DNA of 64,000 bases from Candidatus Tyloplasma litorale (GTDB lineage: Bacteria > Bacillota_I > Bacilli_A > Mycoplasmatales > Hepatoplasmataceae): the NCBI GenBank assembly GCA_027943885.1, contig AP027078.1, positions 434,001 to 498,000 on the forward strand, in the 5' to 3' direction. Position 1 is the first letter of the stretch; each line of letters begins with the position of its first letter. The notes beneath the pieces were generated by a model that saw only the letters and a program-made list of their open reading frames with translations, was not told the origin of the DNA and did not search any database. Below, piece after piece: positions 47,481 through 58,378 of this stretch. A program made the position numbers and the translations under genes.

Positions 47481-49571
47481 CTAATCTTCATCCTCTATAG
47501 TTCCGCCTCTTTCAGCGATTATTTTAGAAGCAATAGATTTTGGTGCTATGCTATAATGTGAGAATTGCATTGAATACACAGCTCTCCCTTGTGACATTGA
47601 TCTTAATTGTGTTGAGTATCCAAACATTTCTGAAAGTGGAACATGAGATCTTATTATCTGTGCATTTCCTCTTTCCTCTTGTCCTTGAATCATTCCTCTT
47701 CTTGAAGAAATATCTCCCATAATATCACCAAAGTATTCTGTAGGTGTTGTAACCTCTACTTCCATAATTGGTTCTAGTAGAACAGCTTTTGCTAAATCTT
47801 TTGCTTTTTTAAGAGCTTTTGATGCAGCAATTTTATAAGCCATTTCTGATGAATCGACATCATGGTAAGAACCATCATAAAGTGTTGCTTTAACATCAAT
47901 CATTGGATATCCAGCAAGAATTCCTGATTCCATTGCTTCAACTAATCCAGCTTTAATAGAATTGATATATTCTTTAGGAATTCTTCCACCAACAATTTTA
48001 TCTACAAATTCAAATCCAGCATCTGTATTAGGTTCAAAAATGATTTTAACATGACCATATTGCCCTTTACCACCAGATTGTTTGATGTATTTAGATTCAA
48101 TATCTGCTTTGCCAGTAAGAGTTTCTCTATATGAAACTTGTGGATTACCAACATTAGCTTCAACTTTAAATTCTCTTCTTAATCTATCAACAATAATTTC
48201 TAAGTGAAGTTCACCCATTCCTGAAATAATTGTTTGTCCAGTTTCACGATCCATATGTGTTTTAAATGTAGGATCTTCTTCTGCAAGTTTAGAAAGTGAT
48301 AGACCTAATTTATCTTGGTCAGCTTTTGTTTTTGGTTCAACAGCTAAAGCAATAACTGGTTCTGGAAATTCCATAGATTCAAGAATAACTTTTGAATCTA
48401 ATGAAGTAAGAGTATCACCTGTAGTTGTATCTTTTAATCCAACTGCAGCAGCAATTTCTCCTGCAACAACTCCATCAATTTCATGTCTTGAGTTGGCATG
48501 CATTTGTAAAATTCTTCCAACTCTTTCTTTTTTATTTTTTGTAGTGTTTATTACATAAGAACCTGAATTTAAAGTTCCTGAATAAACTCTAAAGAAAGTT
48601 AACTTTCCAACAAATGGATCAGTCATAACTTTGAATGCTAAAGCTGAGAATGGTTCATCATCATTAGCATGTCTAGCAATTTCATTACCATCCATATCTT
48701 TTCCTTCAATAGAAGGAATATCAACTGGTGATGGTAAGAATGAAACAACAGCATTTAATAAGTGTTTAACACCAACATTTTTATATGCTGTTCCACATAA
48801 TACAGGAAAGAATTCAGCTGAAAGAACAGCTTTTCTAATTGTTTCCCTAATTTCTTCTTTAGTAGGCTCTTCACCTTCTAAAACTTTCATCATAAATTCT
48901 TCATCAAATTCTGCAATTGATTCGATTAGTTCCATTCTTGTTATTTCTGCTTTTTCTTTTAAATCAGCAGGAATTTCAATTTCTTGTGCTTCTTCATTAG
49001 GTTTGTGATCAAAAATGTATGCTTTCATTTCAATAACATCAACAAACCCATTAAAGTCTGATTCTTTTCCAATTGGAACATGAATAGGAGCAACTTTAGC
49101 TCCTAGCCGATCTTTGATTGTTTGGATAGAGTAATCTAAATCTGCTCCTGTTTTATCCATTTTATTAACAAACACAATTCTTGGAACATTGTAATTTGTT
49201 GCTTGTCTTCAAACAGTTTCTGTTTGAGGTTCAACACCAGCTTGTCCATCAAGAATTGCAACAGCGCCATCAAGAACTCTTAGTGATCTTTCAACTTCAA
49301 CAGTGAAATCAACGTGCCCTGGTGTGTCAATAATATTTATTCTGTGATCATGTCAAGTTGCTGTTGTAGCAGCAGAAGTAATTGTAATTCCTCTTTCCTT
49401 TTCTTGATCCATTCAATCCATTTGAGAAGCTCCATCATGAGTTTCTCCAATTTTATGAACTCTTCCTGTATGATAAAGAATTCTTTCAGTAGTTGTAGTT
49501 TTACCAGCATCAATATGAGCCATGATACCGATATTTCTGAACATATTTATTGGTTCTCTTCTTTTAGCCAT
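47481..49571 (-). CDS. fusA: Elongation factor G (696 aa)
   Basis: EF-G drives GTP-dependent translocation on the ribosome. The ATG at 49571 gives [20 protein letters not shown] with G1 [13 protein letters not shown]; later G motifs include DTPGHVDFT and NKMDKTGAD. Domain IV (VSYRETL ... GKGQYGHV) and the C-terminal GEMFGY-like region ([25 protein letters not shown]) are intact. UGA-Trp codons occur near the N-terminus. An AGGAGAAG site precedes the start. It is the last gene of the S12-S7-EF-G set and is followed by a terminator instead of tuf. Confidence 0.98.
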
Positions 49572-49587
49572 TTAAATTCTGCTTCTC

Positions 49588-50058
<471 letters not shown>

Positions 50059-50085
50059 CTTCTTTCCTCCTAATTAATCTTTCTA

Positions 50086-50499
50086 TTATTTCTTTGGTTT
50101 TTTTGTTCCATATAGAGATCTAGATTTATTTCTACCCTCTACTCCTGAAGTATCTAAAGTACCTCTAATAACTCTATATCTAATACCTGGTAAATCTTTT
50201 ACTTTACCACCTTTAATTAAAACAACTGAGTGTTCTTGTAGATTGTGTTTTTCTCCTGGAATGTAAGCATTAACTTCTTGACCATTTGTCAATCTAACTC
50301 TGGCATATTTTCTTAAAGCTGAGTTAGGTTTTTTAGGTGTCATTGTTGCGACCCTAGTTGCAACTCCTCTCATTTGTGGTGATGAGTGAGGAACTGTTTT
50401 ATTTTTTAATGTATTCTTTCTTGTTTGTAGAGCAGGTGTTTTTGATTTTTTAACTTTAGAACTTCTACCCTTCCTAACAAGTTGATTCATTGTAGGCAT
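50086..50499 (-). CDS. rpsL: 30S ribosomal protein S12 (137 aa)
   Basis: S12 lies at the decoding centre. [12 protein letters not shown] at the start, then [19 protein letters not shown] and the loop [14 protein letters not shown] are diagnostic. Lys in TPKKPNS is the position that matters for streptomycin response and is wild type. First gene of the str operon, with its own promoter at about 50551. Confidence 0.98.
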   Translation of the reverse strand: MPTMNQLVRKGRSSKVKKSKTPALQTRKNTLKNKTVPHSSPQMRGVATRVATMTPKKPNSALRKYARVRLTNGQEVNAYIPGEKHNLQEHSVVLIKGGKVKDLPGIRYRVIRGTLDTSGVEGRNKSRSLYGTKKPKK

Positions 50500-50550
50500 A
50501 TTTTCCTTTTCTCCTTTATTTTCTTTTGTTTTTAATATGTGATTTGTTTC

Positions 50551-50570
50551 ATTTTACCACTTTTATAGTG
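50551..50570 (-). promoter_or_regulatory. str operon promoter (extended -10)
   Basis: The minus strand reads CACTATAAAAGTGGTAAAAT: an extended -10 (TGGTAAAAT) preceded by a CACT...AGTG inverted pair, about 50 nt before the rpsL ATG. The same element, slightly varied, precedes rpsJ. Confidence 0.6.
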
Positions 50571-50701
50571 TGTAAAAATTGCTATTTTAAATCATAATAA
50601 TAATACCATATTTTTAAAAAACTTATAAATAAATTAATATACACTAAGTAAACAATGTTTATATTCTAAATTTTATACATCTTTTATACATCTAAATAAT
50701 A

Positions 50702-50735
50702 AATTAAAAAGATACCTAATAAATAGGTATCTTTT
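50702..50735 (-). terminator. Terminator of the S10-spc operon
   Basis: Stem aaaagatacct / aggtatctttt with a 7-nt loop, followed on the minus strand by a T run, 14 nt after the rplO stop. It closes the ribosomal operon at L15. Confidence 0.88.
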
Positions 50736-50748
50736 AATACTAAAGAAA

Positions 50749-51234
50749 TTATTTAGTTTGATCTTTTTGATCAACTTTTTTGTCTAAATCTTTTCTATCA
50801 GTTTTTTCTTTTAAGAAAACTACTTTTCCACCAGCATTTTTAATAGCAACTTGTGCTGATTTTGAAAATTTATGTGCAGAAACATTAATAGCTTCTTTCA
50901 TTTCACCATTAGATAAAACTTTTAATAATCCATAGTTTTTTCTAATTATTTTAGCTTCAATTAAATCTGTTGGTTTTACATCTTTTAATCCTAATTTTGA
51001 AATTGCTTCTAAATTAACAATTGTGTATTCTTTTTTAAATGGAGCATTTGAGAATCCTCTTTTAGGTAGTCTTCTGTAAAGAGGGTTTTGCCCTCCTTCA
51101 AATCCAATCTTAGCTGAATATCCAGCTCTAGATTTTTGACCATTTTCTCCTCTACCAGCAGTTTTATCTCCACGTCCAATTCTTTTTTTACTTGGTCTAG
51201 AACCAGGTGTTGGTTTCATGTCATGTAATTTCAT
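50749..51234 (-). CDS. rplO: 50S ribosomal protein L15 (161 aa)
   Basis: MKLHDMKPTPGSRPSKKRIG, GRGENGQKSRAGYS and FEGGQNPLYRRLPKRGF are the L15 signature. The C-terminus carries a charged tail (KTDRKDLDKKVDQKD) of about 15 residues beyond the usual end. It starts 2 nt after the S5 stop with no room for L30. It is the last gene before the operon terminator; secY does not follow. Confidence 0.97.
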   Translation of the reverse strand: MKLHDMKPTPGSRPSKKRIGRGDKTAGRGENGQKSRAGYSAKIGFEGGQNPLYRRLPKRGFSNAPFKKEYTIVNLEAISKLGLKDVKPTDLIEAKIIRKNYGLLKVLSNGEMKEAINVSAHKFSKSAQVAIKNAGGKVVFLKEKTDRKDLDKKVDQKDQTK

Positions 51235-51236
51235 AA

Positions 51237-51977
51237 CTATTCTCCTTTACCTTCATTAGTAGAATTTTGATTAGGATTTTGTTCAACTCTTTTTTTGTTT
51301 GGGTTGAATTTAGGATTTTTTCTAAAAATAATTTCTTTTTTTAATCCTTTAATTTCTTCACCAGTTCTCATTCTTGATAATCCATCAATTGTTGCTAAAA
51401 TAACATTGTTTGGATTATTTGTTCCAAGATTTTTTGAATAAATATTTCTGTAACCAGCTAATTCAACAACAGAACGAACAACATCTGAAGCAATGATTCC
51501 CTTACCTTCAGCAGCAGGTTTTAACATTACTTTAGCAGCTCCTTTATGTCCAATAACATTATGAGGTACTGTTGCATTTTCACCATCAATTTTTACATTG
51601 ATTAGGTTTTTTTCAGCTGCTTTAATTGCTTTTTTAATAGCTTCAGGTACTTCGATATGCTTACCAACTCCATATCCAACTTTACCTTTTTTGTCACCAA
51701 TTACAACTAGAGCTGAGAATTTAAATCTTCTTCCACCCTTTGTTACTTTGATAACTCTTTTAATTTTTAAAACTCTTTCCTCATATTTTTTTTCTCTTTT
51801 TTGAGCATTAGCAAATCTAGGGTTAACTGGTCTTGCGAATGGGTTAAAGTTTCCTGGTAAAAATTCTTTTGCAATAGGTTCTGATGTGTCTGGTGTATTT
51901 TTAGAAGGTTTTTTAACAGTAGATGGATTATCTACCATTGCTTCATTGTTTTCGATTTTTTCTTCATTAAAAAACAT
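51237..51977 (-). CDS. rpsE: 30S ribosomal protein S5 with long N-terminal extension (246 aa)
   Basis: The S5 core begins near residue 65 (YEERVLKIKRVIKVTKGGRR) and runs through VVIGDKKGKVGYGVGKH and the C-terminal domain (VMLKPAAEGKGI, VRSVVELAG). The family is usually about 165 residues. Here about 65 acidic/proline-rich residues precede the core and a basic tail with Asn and Pro follows it. The ATG at 51977 has AAGGAGT ahead, supporting the long start. No rpmD (L30) lies between rpsE and rplO. Confidence 0.96.
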   Translation of the reverse strand: MFFNEEKIENNEAMVDNPSTVKKPSKNTPDTSEPIAKEFLPGNFNPFARPVNPRFANAQKREKKYEERVLKIKRVIKVTKGGRRFKFSALVVIGDKKGKVGYGVGKHIEVPEAIKKAIKAAEKNLINVKIDGENATVPHNVIGHKGAAKVMLKPAAEGKGIIASDVVRSVVELAGYRNIYSKNLGTNNPNNVILATIDGLSRMRTGEEIKGLKKEIIFRKNPKFNPNKKRVEQNPNQNSTNEGKGE

Positions 51978-51987
51978 ATCTTACTCC

Positions 51988-52338
51988 TTAAAATTCCAAT
52001 CCTGATTTTCTTGCTGCATCTGCTAAAGCTTTGACTTTACCATGGTAAATATATCCACCTCTATCAAATACAACAGCTTTGACACCTTGATTTTTACCAT
52101 TTTCAGCTATTGCTTGGCCAACTTTGATTGCATTTTCAATGTTGTTTCCTTTTAGTTTTAAAGTTTGCGTTGATGCTGATGCAATTGTAATTCCTTTATC
52201 ATCATCAATAATTTGTGCATAAATTCCTGTATTAGATTTAAAGATGTTTAATCTAGGTCTTGCTAAAGTTCCAGCGGAAATTTTAGATCTAACTCTTAAA
52301 TGTTTAGTTTGTCTTCTTTGTTTTAATGTTTTTGCCAT
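51988..52338 (-). CDS. rplR: 50S ribosomal protein L18 (116 aa)
   Basis: L18 binds 5S rRNA in the central protuberance. The sequence has [38 protein letters not shown] and the C-terminal [20 protein letters not shown], at normal length. It lies between L6 and S5 in the standard order. Confidence 0.97.
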   Translation of the reverse strand: MAKTLKQRRQTKHLRVRSKISAGTLARPRLNIFKSNTGIYAQIIDDDKGITIASASTQTLKLKGNNIENAIKVGQAIAENGKNQGVKAVVFDRGGYIYHGKVKALADAARKSGLEF

Positions 52339-52351
52339 ATTAAATTCCTAA

Positions 52352-52888
52352 TTATTTAGAAGCCTTTCCAGATTTTCTAATAATAAACTCACCTTTATAT
52401 CTAATTCCTTTACCACCATATGGTTCAGGTTTTCTAAATGCTTTAATTTTTGCTGCAAACTCACCAACTTGTTGTTTATCAATTCCTGTTACTTTTAAAG
52501 CTGTTGGTGAAATTATTTCAACTTTTAAATGTTCAGGAATCTCTAAATCAACTTTATGAGATAGTCCTAGTGAAAATTGTAATCCATTACCTTGGGCTTT
52601 CACATTGTACCCAACTCCGATAATTTCTAATTCTTTTTCGAAACCTTTTGTAACTCCTGTAACCATTCCTTGGATTAATGAGTTAGTTGTTCCGTGTAGC
52701 ATTTTTGTTTGTTTGTTTTCGTTAGCTCTTGAAGTTTTAATTCCTTTATCATCGACTGAAACTGTGATTAATGGAGAAAATTCTTTTGTCAATTCACCTT
52801 TTGGTCCTTTAACAGTCACAATATTTTTATTAACATTTACTGTTACACCATCACCAAGTGTGATTGTTCTTCTTCCGACTCTTGACAT
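52352..52888 (-). CDS. rplF: 50S ribosomal protein L6 (178 aa)
   Basis: MSRVGRRTITLGDGVTV at the N-terminus, VKGPKGELTKEF, and the second domain with FAAKIKAFRKPEPYGGKGIR mark L6. Normal length. The 23-nt gap to S8 holds the ribosome site. Confidence 0.97.
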   Translation of the reverse strand: MSRVGRRTITLGDGVTVNVNKNIVTVKGPKGELTKEFSPLITVSVDDKGIKTSRANENKQTKMLHGTTNSLIQGMVTGVTKGFEKELEIIGVGYNVKAQGNGLQFSLGLSHKVDLEIPEHLKVEIISPTALKVTGIDKQQVGEFAAKIKAFRKPEPYGGKGIRYKGEFIIRKSGKASK

Positions 52889-52911
52889 ATTTAAGTTAAG
52901 TACTTAGCTTA

Positions 52912-53301
52912 TCAAATGAAAGCTAATACTTCTCCTCCTAATTTAAGTTCTCTTGCTTGATCATCAGTCATGATACCTTTTGAAGTAGAGATAATACCTG
53001 TTCCATAACCATTAAGTACTTTAGGAAGTTTTTCAGCTTCTGAATATACTCTAAATCCTGGTTTTGAGATTCTTCTAAGACCTGTAATAACTTTTTGGTT
53101 ACCTTTATATTTTAAGAAAATTACTAATTTTTTGTTTGTTTTTTCGCCATCAACTTTGAAGTCAATAATATATCCTTCATTTTTAAGAATTTTTAAGATT
53201 TCATTTTTAACTTTTGAATAAGGTGCTGAAACTGTTTTTTTCTTTCTTTGATTTGCATTTCTTATTCTAGTTAATAAATCTGCTATTGGATCATTAATCA
53301 T
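52912..53301 (-). CDS. rpsH: 30S ribosomal protein S8 (129 aa)
   Basis: MINDPIADLLTRIRNANQRK and the C-terminal GTGIISTSKGIMTDDQARE, GGEVLAFI are diagnostic. S8 binds helix 21 of 16S rRNA and represses spc translation in E. coli. Normal length. Confidence 0.98.
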   Translation of the reverse strand: MINDPIADLLTRIRNANQRKKKTVSAPYSKVKNEILKILKNEGYIIDFKVDGEKTNKKLVIFLKYKGNQKVITGLRRISKPGFRVYSEAEKLPKVLNGYGTGIISTSKGIMTDDQARELKLGGEVLAFI

Positions 53302-53320
53302 AACTAATACTCCTTACTTC

Positions 53321-53506
53321 TTATCAAGAAGATTTTTTAACTCCTGGGATTTCCCCTGCTGATGCCATATTTCTAAAACAAACTCTACAAATTCCATATT
53401 TTCTTATATATGCATGTGGTCTTCCACAGATTTGACATCTGTTATATTCTCTAACAGCAAATTTTTGATGTTTTTGCTGTCTAGCAATCATTGATTTTTT
53501 TGCCAT
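53321..53506 (-). CDS. rpsN: 30S ribosomal protein S14, zinc-binding type (61 aa)
   Basis: ATG at 53506 gives [19 protein letters not shown]. Cys pairs in [20 protein letters not shown] form the zinc site of the short type Z S14. The last residue is a UGA-Trp, and the true stop is TAA at 53321-53323. The ribosome site AGGAGAA lies within the end of rplE, 4 nt away, so the two are coupled. An upstream in-frame start within rplE is not credible. Confidence 0.96.
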
Positions 53507-53510
53507 AGTA

Positions 53511-54077
53511 TTACTGTTCTCCTCTTTTAATATTTTTGAAAGGCATTCCAAACTTCTCTAATAATTTGTATGAATCTTCATTGTTACTTGCTGAAGTAAC
53601 AATTGCAATATCCATACCCTTCATTGTGCTAACTTTATCTAAATCAATTTCAGGGAAGATAATGTATTCAGGAACTCCTAATGAATAGTTTCCTCTACCA
53701 TCAAATGCTTTATGGTTAACTCCTCTGAAATCTCTAATTCTTGGTAGAGCAATAGTAATTAATTTATCTAAGAAGTTATACATATTTTCCCCTCTTAGAG
53801 TCACTTTAACACCTAGTGCCATTCCTTCTCTAATTTTGAATGAAGCATTTGAAACTCTTGCATATGTTTCAATTGCTTGTTGTCCTGTTATTTTTGATAG
53901 TTCAAGAACAGCATCTTGGACTATTTTTTTATTATTAACAGCTTTTCCTAAACCCATATTGATAACAATTTTTTCGATTTTAGGAACTTGCATGATAGAT
54001 TTAACATTAAGTTCTTTTGCTAATGCAGGTTTGATTTCTTCATTATATTTTTTGAATAATCTTGATTCAATTGCCAT
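53511..54077 (-). CDS. rplE: 50S ribosomal protein L5 (188 aa)
   Basis: L5 binds 5S rRNA and the P-site t[38 protein letters not shown] and [20 protein letters not shown] are diagnostic. Slightly longer than the usual 179-181 residues, with a short C-terminal tail. Confidence 0.97.
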   Translation of the reverse strand: MAIESRLFKKYNEEIKPALAKELNVKSIMQVPKIEKIVINMGLGKAVNNKKIVQDAVLELSKITGQQAIETYARVSNASFKIREGMALGVKVTLRGENMYNFLDKLITIALPRIRDFRGVNHKAFDGRGNYSLGVPEYIIFPEIDLDKVSTMKGMDIAIVTSASNNEDSYKLLEKFGMPFKNIKRGEQ

Positions 54078-54079
54078 AA

Positions 54080-54415
54080 TTAGATTTCCTCCCCTGTTGC
54101 TTTAGCAACTCTTTTTTTATCATTTCTACCATTTTTGTTTTTCTCTAATTTATAAGCTATTTTTGTAGCTTTTGCTTTTGTTTCATCTTTAAGATTTCCA
54201 ACATTTAACATTACATTAGAAGCATCAATTGGTTTTTCAACTTTTTCAATTCCTCCATCTGGTTTTTGTTGTGTTGGTTTTACATGAATTGTTTTGATAT
54301 TGATTCCCTCAACTACCAATTTATTTTCTTTAGGGAATGTTGCTTGTACAAGACCAATTTTACCTTTATCTTTACCAGCAATTACTATAACGTTGTCTCC
54401 GACTTTAATTTTCAT
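54080..54415 (-). CDS. rplX: 50S ribosomal protein L24 (111 aa)
   Basis: [20 protein letters not shown] is the KOW motif of L24; [20 protein letters not shown] follows. A basic C-terminal tail ([20 protein letters not shown]) ends it. Starts 9 nt after rplN and ends 2 nt before rplE. Confidence 0.97.
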   Translation of the reverse strand: MKIKVGDNVIVIAGKDKGKIGLVQATFPKENKLVVEGINIKTIHVKPTQQKPDGGIEKVEKPIDASNVMLNVGNLKDETKAKATKIAYKLEKNKNGRNDKKRVAKATGEEI

Positions 54416-54424
54416 AATTGCCTC

Positions 54425-54793
54425 CTATAAAACCTCTTGAGCAAGTGACACAATTTTATTGTATCCCTTTTCTCTTAACTCTCTTGCAACAGGTCCAAAG
54501 ATACGAGTGCCTCTTGGATCCTTGTTATCTTTGATTAAAACTGCTGCATTATCATCAAATCTAACATATTCTCCTGTATTTCTTTTTAATCCATGTTTTG
54601 TTCTTACGATTACTGCTTTAACAACTTGTCCTTTTTTAATCCCGGAATTAGGTTGTGCTTTTTTAACTGTACATACAATGATGTCACCAACACTTGTGAA
54701 TTTAACTTTTGATCCACCAAGGTTTCTAATAACAAGAACTTCTTTTGCTCCTGAATTATCTGCAACGAATAATCTACTCTCTGTTTGTATCAT
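54425..54793 (-). CDS. rplN: 50S ribosomal protein L14 (122 aa)
   Basis: [20 protein letters not shown] and [12 protein letters not shown] are diagnostic, as is [20 protein letters not shown] at the C-terminus. Exact family length. It lies at the subunit interface, next to L19. Confidence 0.98.
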   Translation of the reverse strand: MIQTESRLFVADNSGAKEVLVIRNLGGSKVKFTSVGDIIVCTVKKAQPNSGIKKGQVVKAVIVRTKHGLKRNTGEYVRFDDNAAVLIKDNKDPRGTRIFGPVARELREKGYNKIVSLAQEVL

Positions 54794-54796
54794 AGT

Positions 54797-55057
54797 TTAC
54801 CCCTTAGCTTTTTCCTTAATTTCAACTAATCTAAAGGATTTAGTTTTTGACATTGGTCTTGTTGCCATTATTAAAACTGTATCTCCTACTTTAGCTTTAT
54901 TTTGTTCATCATGTGCTGCAAACTTTTTAGAATATTTAACTCTTTTTCCATAAAGTTTATGAGATCTGTATGTGTCAACTTTAACAGATATTGTTTTATC
55001 TGCTGTGTTAGATACAACTGTACCAATGTAAGTTTTTCTTGATTTTGTATCTCTCAT
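54797..55057 (-). CDS. rpsQ: 30S ribosomal protein S17 (86 aa)
   Basis: [40 protein letters not shown] and [15 protein letters not shown] mark S17. Its start codon shares a base with the L29 stop (TAATG arrangement), so the pair is translationally coupled. Confidence 0.97.
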   Translation of the reverse strand: MRDTKSRKTYIGTVVSNTADKTISVKVDTYRSHKLYGKRVKYSKKFAAHDEQNKAKVGDTVLIMATRPMSKTKSFRLVEIKEKAKG

Positions 55058-55323
55058 TATGCATCTCCTTTTTCTGTTGTTTTGGGATTAATTGTTGTGT
55101 TTTGTTTCTCTAAATTTTTTTGATTTTCAAGTTCTTGCTCTTTTTCTTTTAAAACTGTAAAGATTAAAGCAATATCTTTTCTTGTTGCTGAAGGTAAATG
55201 AGTTTCACTTAATTGACCTGTAGCAGATTCAAATCTTAAAGCAAGTAATTTACCTTTTAATTCAGAGATTAATTTTAATAAATCTTCTCTAGATTTTTCT
55301 CTTAATTCTGATGCTTTGTACAT
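55057..55323 (-). CDS. rpmC: 50S ribosomal protein L29 with C-terminal tail (88 aa)
   Basis: [37 protein letters not shown] and the following helix are L29. The usual length is about 65; here a tail rich in Glu, Asn, Gln and Thr adds about 20 residues. Extended L29 is known in mycoplasmas. Confidence 0.96.
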   Translation of the reverse strand: MYKASELREKSREDLLKLISELKGKLLALRFESATGQLSETHLPSATRKDIALIFTVLKEKEQELENQKNLEKQNTTINPKTTEKGDA

Positions 55324-55325
55324 AA

Positions 55326-55745
55326 TTAAGCTTCCTCTCCTTTTTTCACAATTTTACATTGAATAGGTAATTTATGCATTCCAAGTCTTAATGCTTCTAA
55401 AGCATCTGCTTCAAGAATGTCTCCACCTAATTCAAATAAAATCATTCCCTCTTTAACATTAGCAACATAATGATCAACAGAACCTTTTCCTTTTCCCATA
55501 CGAACTTCCAATGGTTTTTTAGTCATTGGGTGTTGTGGAAAAATTCTAATGTATAGTTCTCCTTGTCTTTTTAAATATCTAGTAATAGCAATCCTTGTAG
55601 CTTCAATTTGTCTAGCTGTAATTCATGCTCCTGCTTTGGCTTGTAATCCATATTCTCCAAAATTAATTTTAGTACCTCTTTTTGCCTTACCTTGATTGTT
55701 AGGTTTAAAAGGTTTTCTATATTTCATTTGTTTTGGCTGTAACAT
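55326..55745 (-). CDS. rplP: 50S ribosomal protein L16 (139 aa)
   Basis: ATG at 55745 gives [20 protein letters not shown], then [20 protein letters not shown] with UGA-Trp and [18 protein letters not shown] standard-code reading would miss the N-terminal half. The start overlaps the rpsC stop by one base. Confidence 0.97.
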
Positions 55746-56500
55746 TATTTGTTACCTCCTTCTGGTTTTTTATAAGCAGGTCTTGATCCTCTGTTGTCTC
55801 TTTGTTGAGGTCTTCTATTATTGTTTCTTCCAGGTTTTTTTATTTCTTTTCTTTCTTGACCTTTTAATAATTCACCTTTAGAAATTCAAACTTTAACACC
55901 TAACACTCCATAAGTAGTATGTGCTTCTGCTAGTGCATAATCTAAATCATTTCTAAAAGTTTGTTGTGGCACAACACCTTCTGAATATCCTTCAGTTCTG
56001 GCCATATCAACACCATTAAGTCTTCCTGAAATTTGTGTTTTAATACCTTTTGCTCCAGATCTCATTACTCTATTAATTACTCTTTTTTGAGCAATTCTAA
56101 ATGATGTTCTATTTTCAAGAGCAATTGCAATTTCATTTGCAATAATTTTTGCATCTAAGTCAGAGTTAGGTATTTCTTTAACTTTAACTTCGATTCTCAA
56201 TTCTTTTTCTCTAATAATTTTAGAGATTTCTTTTTTGATTTTAGCTAGATTTGATGCTTCTTGTCCAATAACCATTCCTGGTTTTGAAGTATTAATAGTT
56301 ACTTTAATTTCTGAAGATGTTCTATCGATTTCAATATTTGATAATGCTCATTCTTTATTATATGCTTCTAAATATTGTCTAATTTTTTTATCTTGAATTA
56401 GTCATTTAGTTCATGTTTTATTATCAGGTGCATATCATCTTGAATTTCAATCCTTATTGATTCCAAGTCTTAATGCAATTGGATTTGCTTTTTGTCCCAT
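55745..56500 (-). CDS. rpsC: 30S ribosomal protein S3 (251 aa)
   Basis: ATG at 56500 gives [20 protein letters not shown], with several UGA-Trp codons in the first 70 residues. The KH domain has [18 protein letters not shown], where other S3 proteins have GxxG-type residues. Then come [20 protein letters not shown] and a C-terminal Arg/Asn-rich tail ([18 protein letters not shown]). The stop is TAA at 55745-55747. Part of the mRNA entry channel. Confidence 0.97.
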
Positions 56501-56503
56501 TAT

Positions 56504-56848
56504 CTATTTTCCTCTCTTTTCATCTGTAACTATTACTGTTAAATGAGCTGTTCTTCTTAATTTTTGGTCAGCTCTACCCTTTGCTCTAGCTCTAAATCTT
56601 TTCATTGTTGGTCCTTCATTAGCGAAGGCAGCTTTAACATATAATCCATCAGAAGTCATTCCGTGGTTTTCTGTTGCATTAGCAACTGCTGAGTTTAATA
56701 CTTTTCTTAAAAGTGTGGCAGATTTTAATGTTGAATTTTCTAAAATGGCAAATGATTCTTCGATAGACTTATTTCTGATTAATTCACAAACAAGTCCAGC
56801 TTTTTGTGAAGAAACTCTGACAATTTTTGATGTAGCTTTGGCTTCCAT
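56504..56848 (-). CDS. rplV: 50S ribosomal protein L22 (114 aa)
   Basis: MEAKATSKIVRVSSQKAGLV, NSAVANATENHGM and the exit-tunnel hairpin with TMKRFRARAKGRADQKLRRT are diagnostic. Normal length. Ends 3 nt before rpsC. Confidence 0.97.
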   Translation of the reverse strand: MEAKATSKIVRVSSQKAGLVCELIRNKSIEESFAILENSTLKSATLLRKVLNSAVANATENHGMTSDGLYVKAAFANEGPTMKRFRARAKGRADQKLRRTAHLTVIVTDEKRGK

Positions 56849-56857
56849 ATCTATCCT

Positions 56858-57127
56858 CTATTTCTTCTTATCATTTCCATGACCACTAAATTTTCTAGTG
56901 GCTGCAAATTCACCAAGTTTGTGTCCTACCATATCTTCTGAAATATATACATTAATAAACTCTTTACCTTGATGTACTTGGAATGTTAAACCTACAAAGT
57001 TAGGGAAAATTGTAGATCTTCTTGATCAAGTTTTAATAGGTTTTTTTGATTTTTCAGCAAGTGCTTTTTCAACCTTTTTCATTAAATGTTCATCAACAAA
57101 TGGACCTTTTTTAAGTGATCTTGACAT
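56858..57127 (-). CDS. rpsS: 30S ribosomal protein S19 (89 aa)
   Basis: ATG at 57127: [20 protein letters not shown], then [57 protein letters not shown]-Trp breaks it in standard-code reading. Normal family length; sits 3 nt after rplB. Confidence 0.97.
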
Positions 57128-57130
57128 ATT

Positions 57131-57979
57131 CTATTTTCTTCCCTTTCTTTTTTTGACAATCATTTTGTTAGATGCTTTATTTTTATCTCTTGTTTTAACA
57201 CCAAGAGCTTTTTTTCCTCATGGTGTTAATGGTGAAGGTCTACCAACAGGTGATTTTCCTTCTCCCCCTCCATGTGGGTGATCATTAGGGTTCATTACTG
57301 ATCCTCTAACTGTAGGTCTAATACCTCTATGTCTAGTTCTTCCAGCTTTTCCCCATCTAACTAAGTTATGTGCTGGATTAGATACTTCCCCAATAGTTGC
57401 TCTGTTTGTAGCAAGAAACTTTCTTACTTCTCCAGAAGCTAATTTAACAATAACATATTTGTCTGAACCATCATCTCCTAATAATTGAGCAGAAGTACCA
57501 GCTGATCTAACCAATTCTCCACCCTTACCAGGTTTAAGTTCAATATTATGAATTATTGTTCCCTCAGGAATTAAATTCATTGGTAAATTATTTCCTGATT
57601 TAATATCAGCATTTGGTCCTGACATAATTTGGTCACCAACTTGCATGTCTTTTGTTGCAAGAATATATCTTTTTTCTCCATCAGCATAATTTACTAAAGC
57701 AATAAATGCTGATCTGTTTGGATCATATTCGATTGTGGCAATTTTACCTGGGATTCCATCTTTATTTCTTTTGAAGTCAATAATTCTGTATTTTCTTTTG
57801 ACTCCACCACCTTTATGTCTAACTGTGATTGAACCAGTGTTATTTCTACCAGCAGATTTATTTAAACTAACAGTTAATGATTTTTCTGGTGTTTCAGTAG
57901 TAATTACACTTTTATAATCAATAACTGAAGAATTACGTCTACCAGGTGATGTTGGTTTATATTTTTTAATTTTTGACAT
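57131..57979 (-). CDS. rplB: 50S ribosomal protein L2 (282 aa)
   Basis: [20 protein letters not shown], then [18 protein letters not shown], the peptidyl-transferase-proximal [19 protein letters not shown] with the key histidine, and a UGA-Trp before [10 protein letters not shown]. The true stop is TAG at 57131-57133, beyond the standard-code stop. Normal length. Confidence 0.97.
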
Positions 57980-57994
57980 ATAATACCTCTTCTC

Positions 57995-58378
57995 CTAATT
58001 TTCCTTTTCTGCTTGAGCAAGAATTTTATCAGTATCAATAATTTTCATTGCTCTTTTTTGTTCTTCATTATTAACAACTGCTCCATCTGCTCCATAGACT
58101 GGAATTGAACCTGTAGATAAAGTAACTATTGCTTTTTTATAACCTTTTGTATAACCCTCATATTTACCCATTCTTTTAGGTCTAGGTTTTACTTTTAACA
58201 TATTTACTTTAGAAACTTTTGCTCCTGATTTTTCAAAAATTAATTCAACAGCAGCTTTAACATCTGTTTTTGTAGCTCTTGAATCAATTTCTAATGTATA
58301 AACATTTTTCATTAATAAAGAAGAAGATTTTTCAGTAATGATTGGTCTTTTGATTACATCATTAATATTCATTTTCAT
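57995..58378 (-). CDS. rplW: 50S ribosomal protein L23 with C-terminal extension (127 aa)
   Basis: MKMNINDVIKRPIITEKSSS and KTDVKAAVELIFEKSGAKVS, then MLKVKPRPKRMGKYEGYTKG, define L23. The family is usually about 95 residues. An extra tail of about 30 (NNEEQKRAMKIIDTDKILAQ) follows. L23 sits at the exit of the tunnel, where SRP and trigger factor dock. Confidence 0.96.
   Translation of the reverse strand: MKMNINDVIKRPIITEKSSSLLMKNVYTLEIDSRATKTDVKAAVELIFEKSGAKVSKVNMLKVKPRPKRMGKYEGYTKGYKKAIVTLSTGSIPVYGADGAVVNNEEQKRAMKIIDTDKILAQAEKEN

Noticed and set aside
50500-50748. A tRNA or small gene between rplO and rpsL
   Set aside because: I see only a terminator, A/T-rich sequence and the rpsL promoter; no cloverleaf or open frame.
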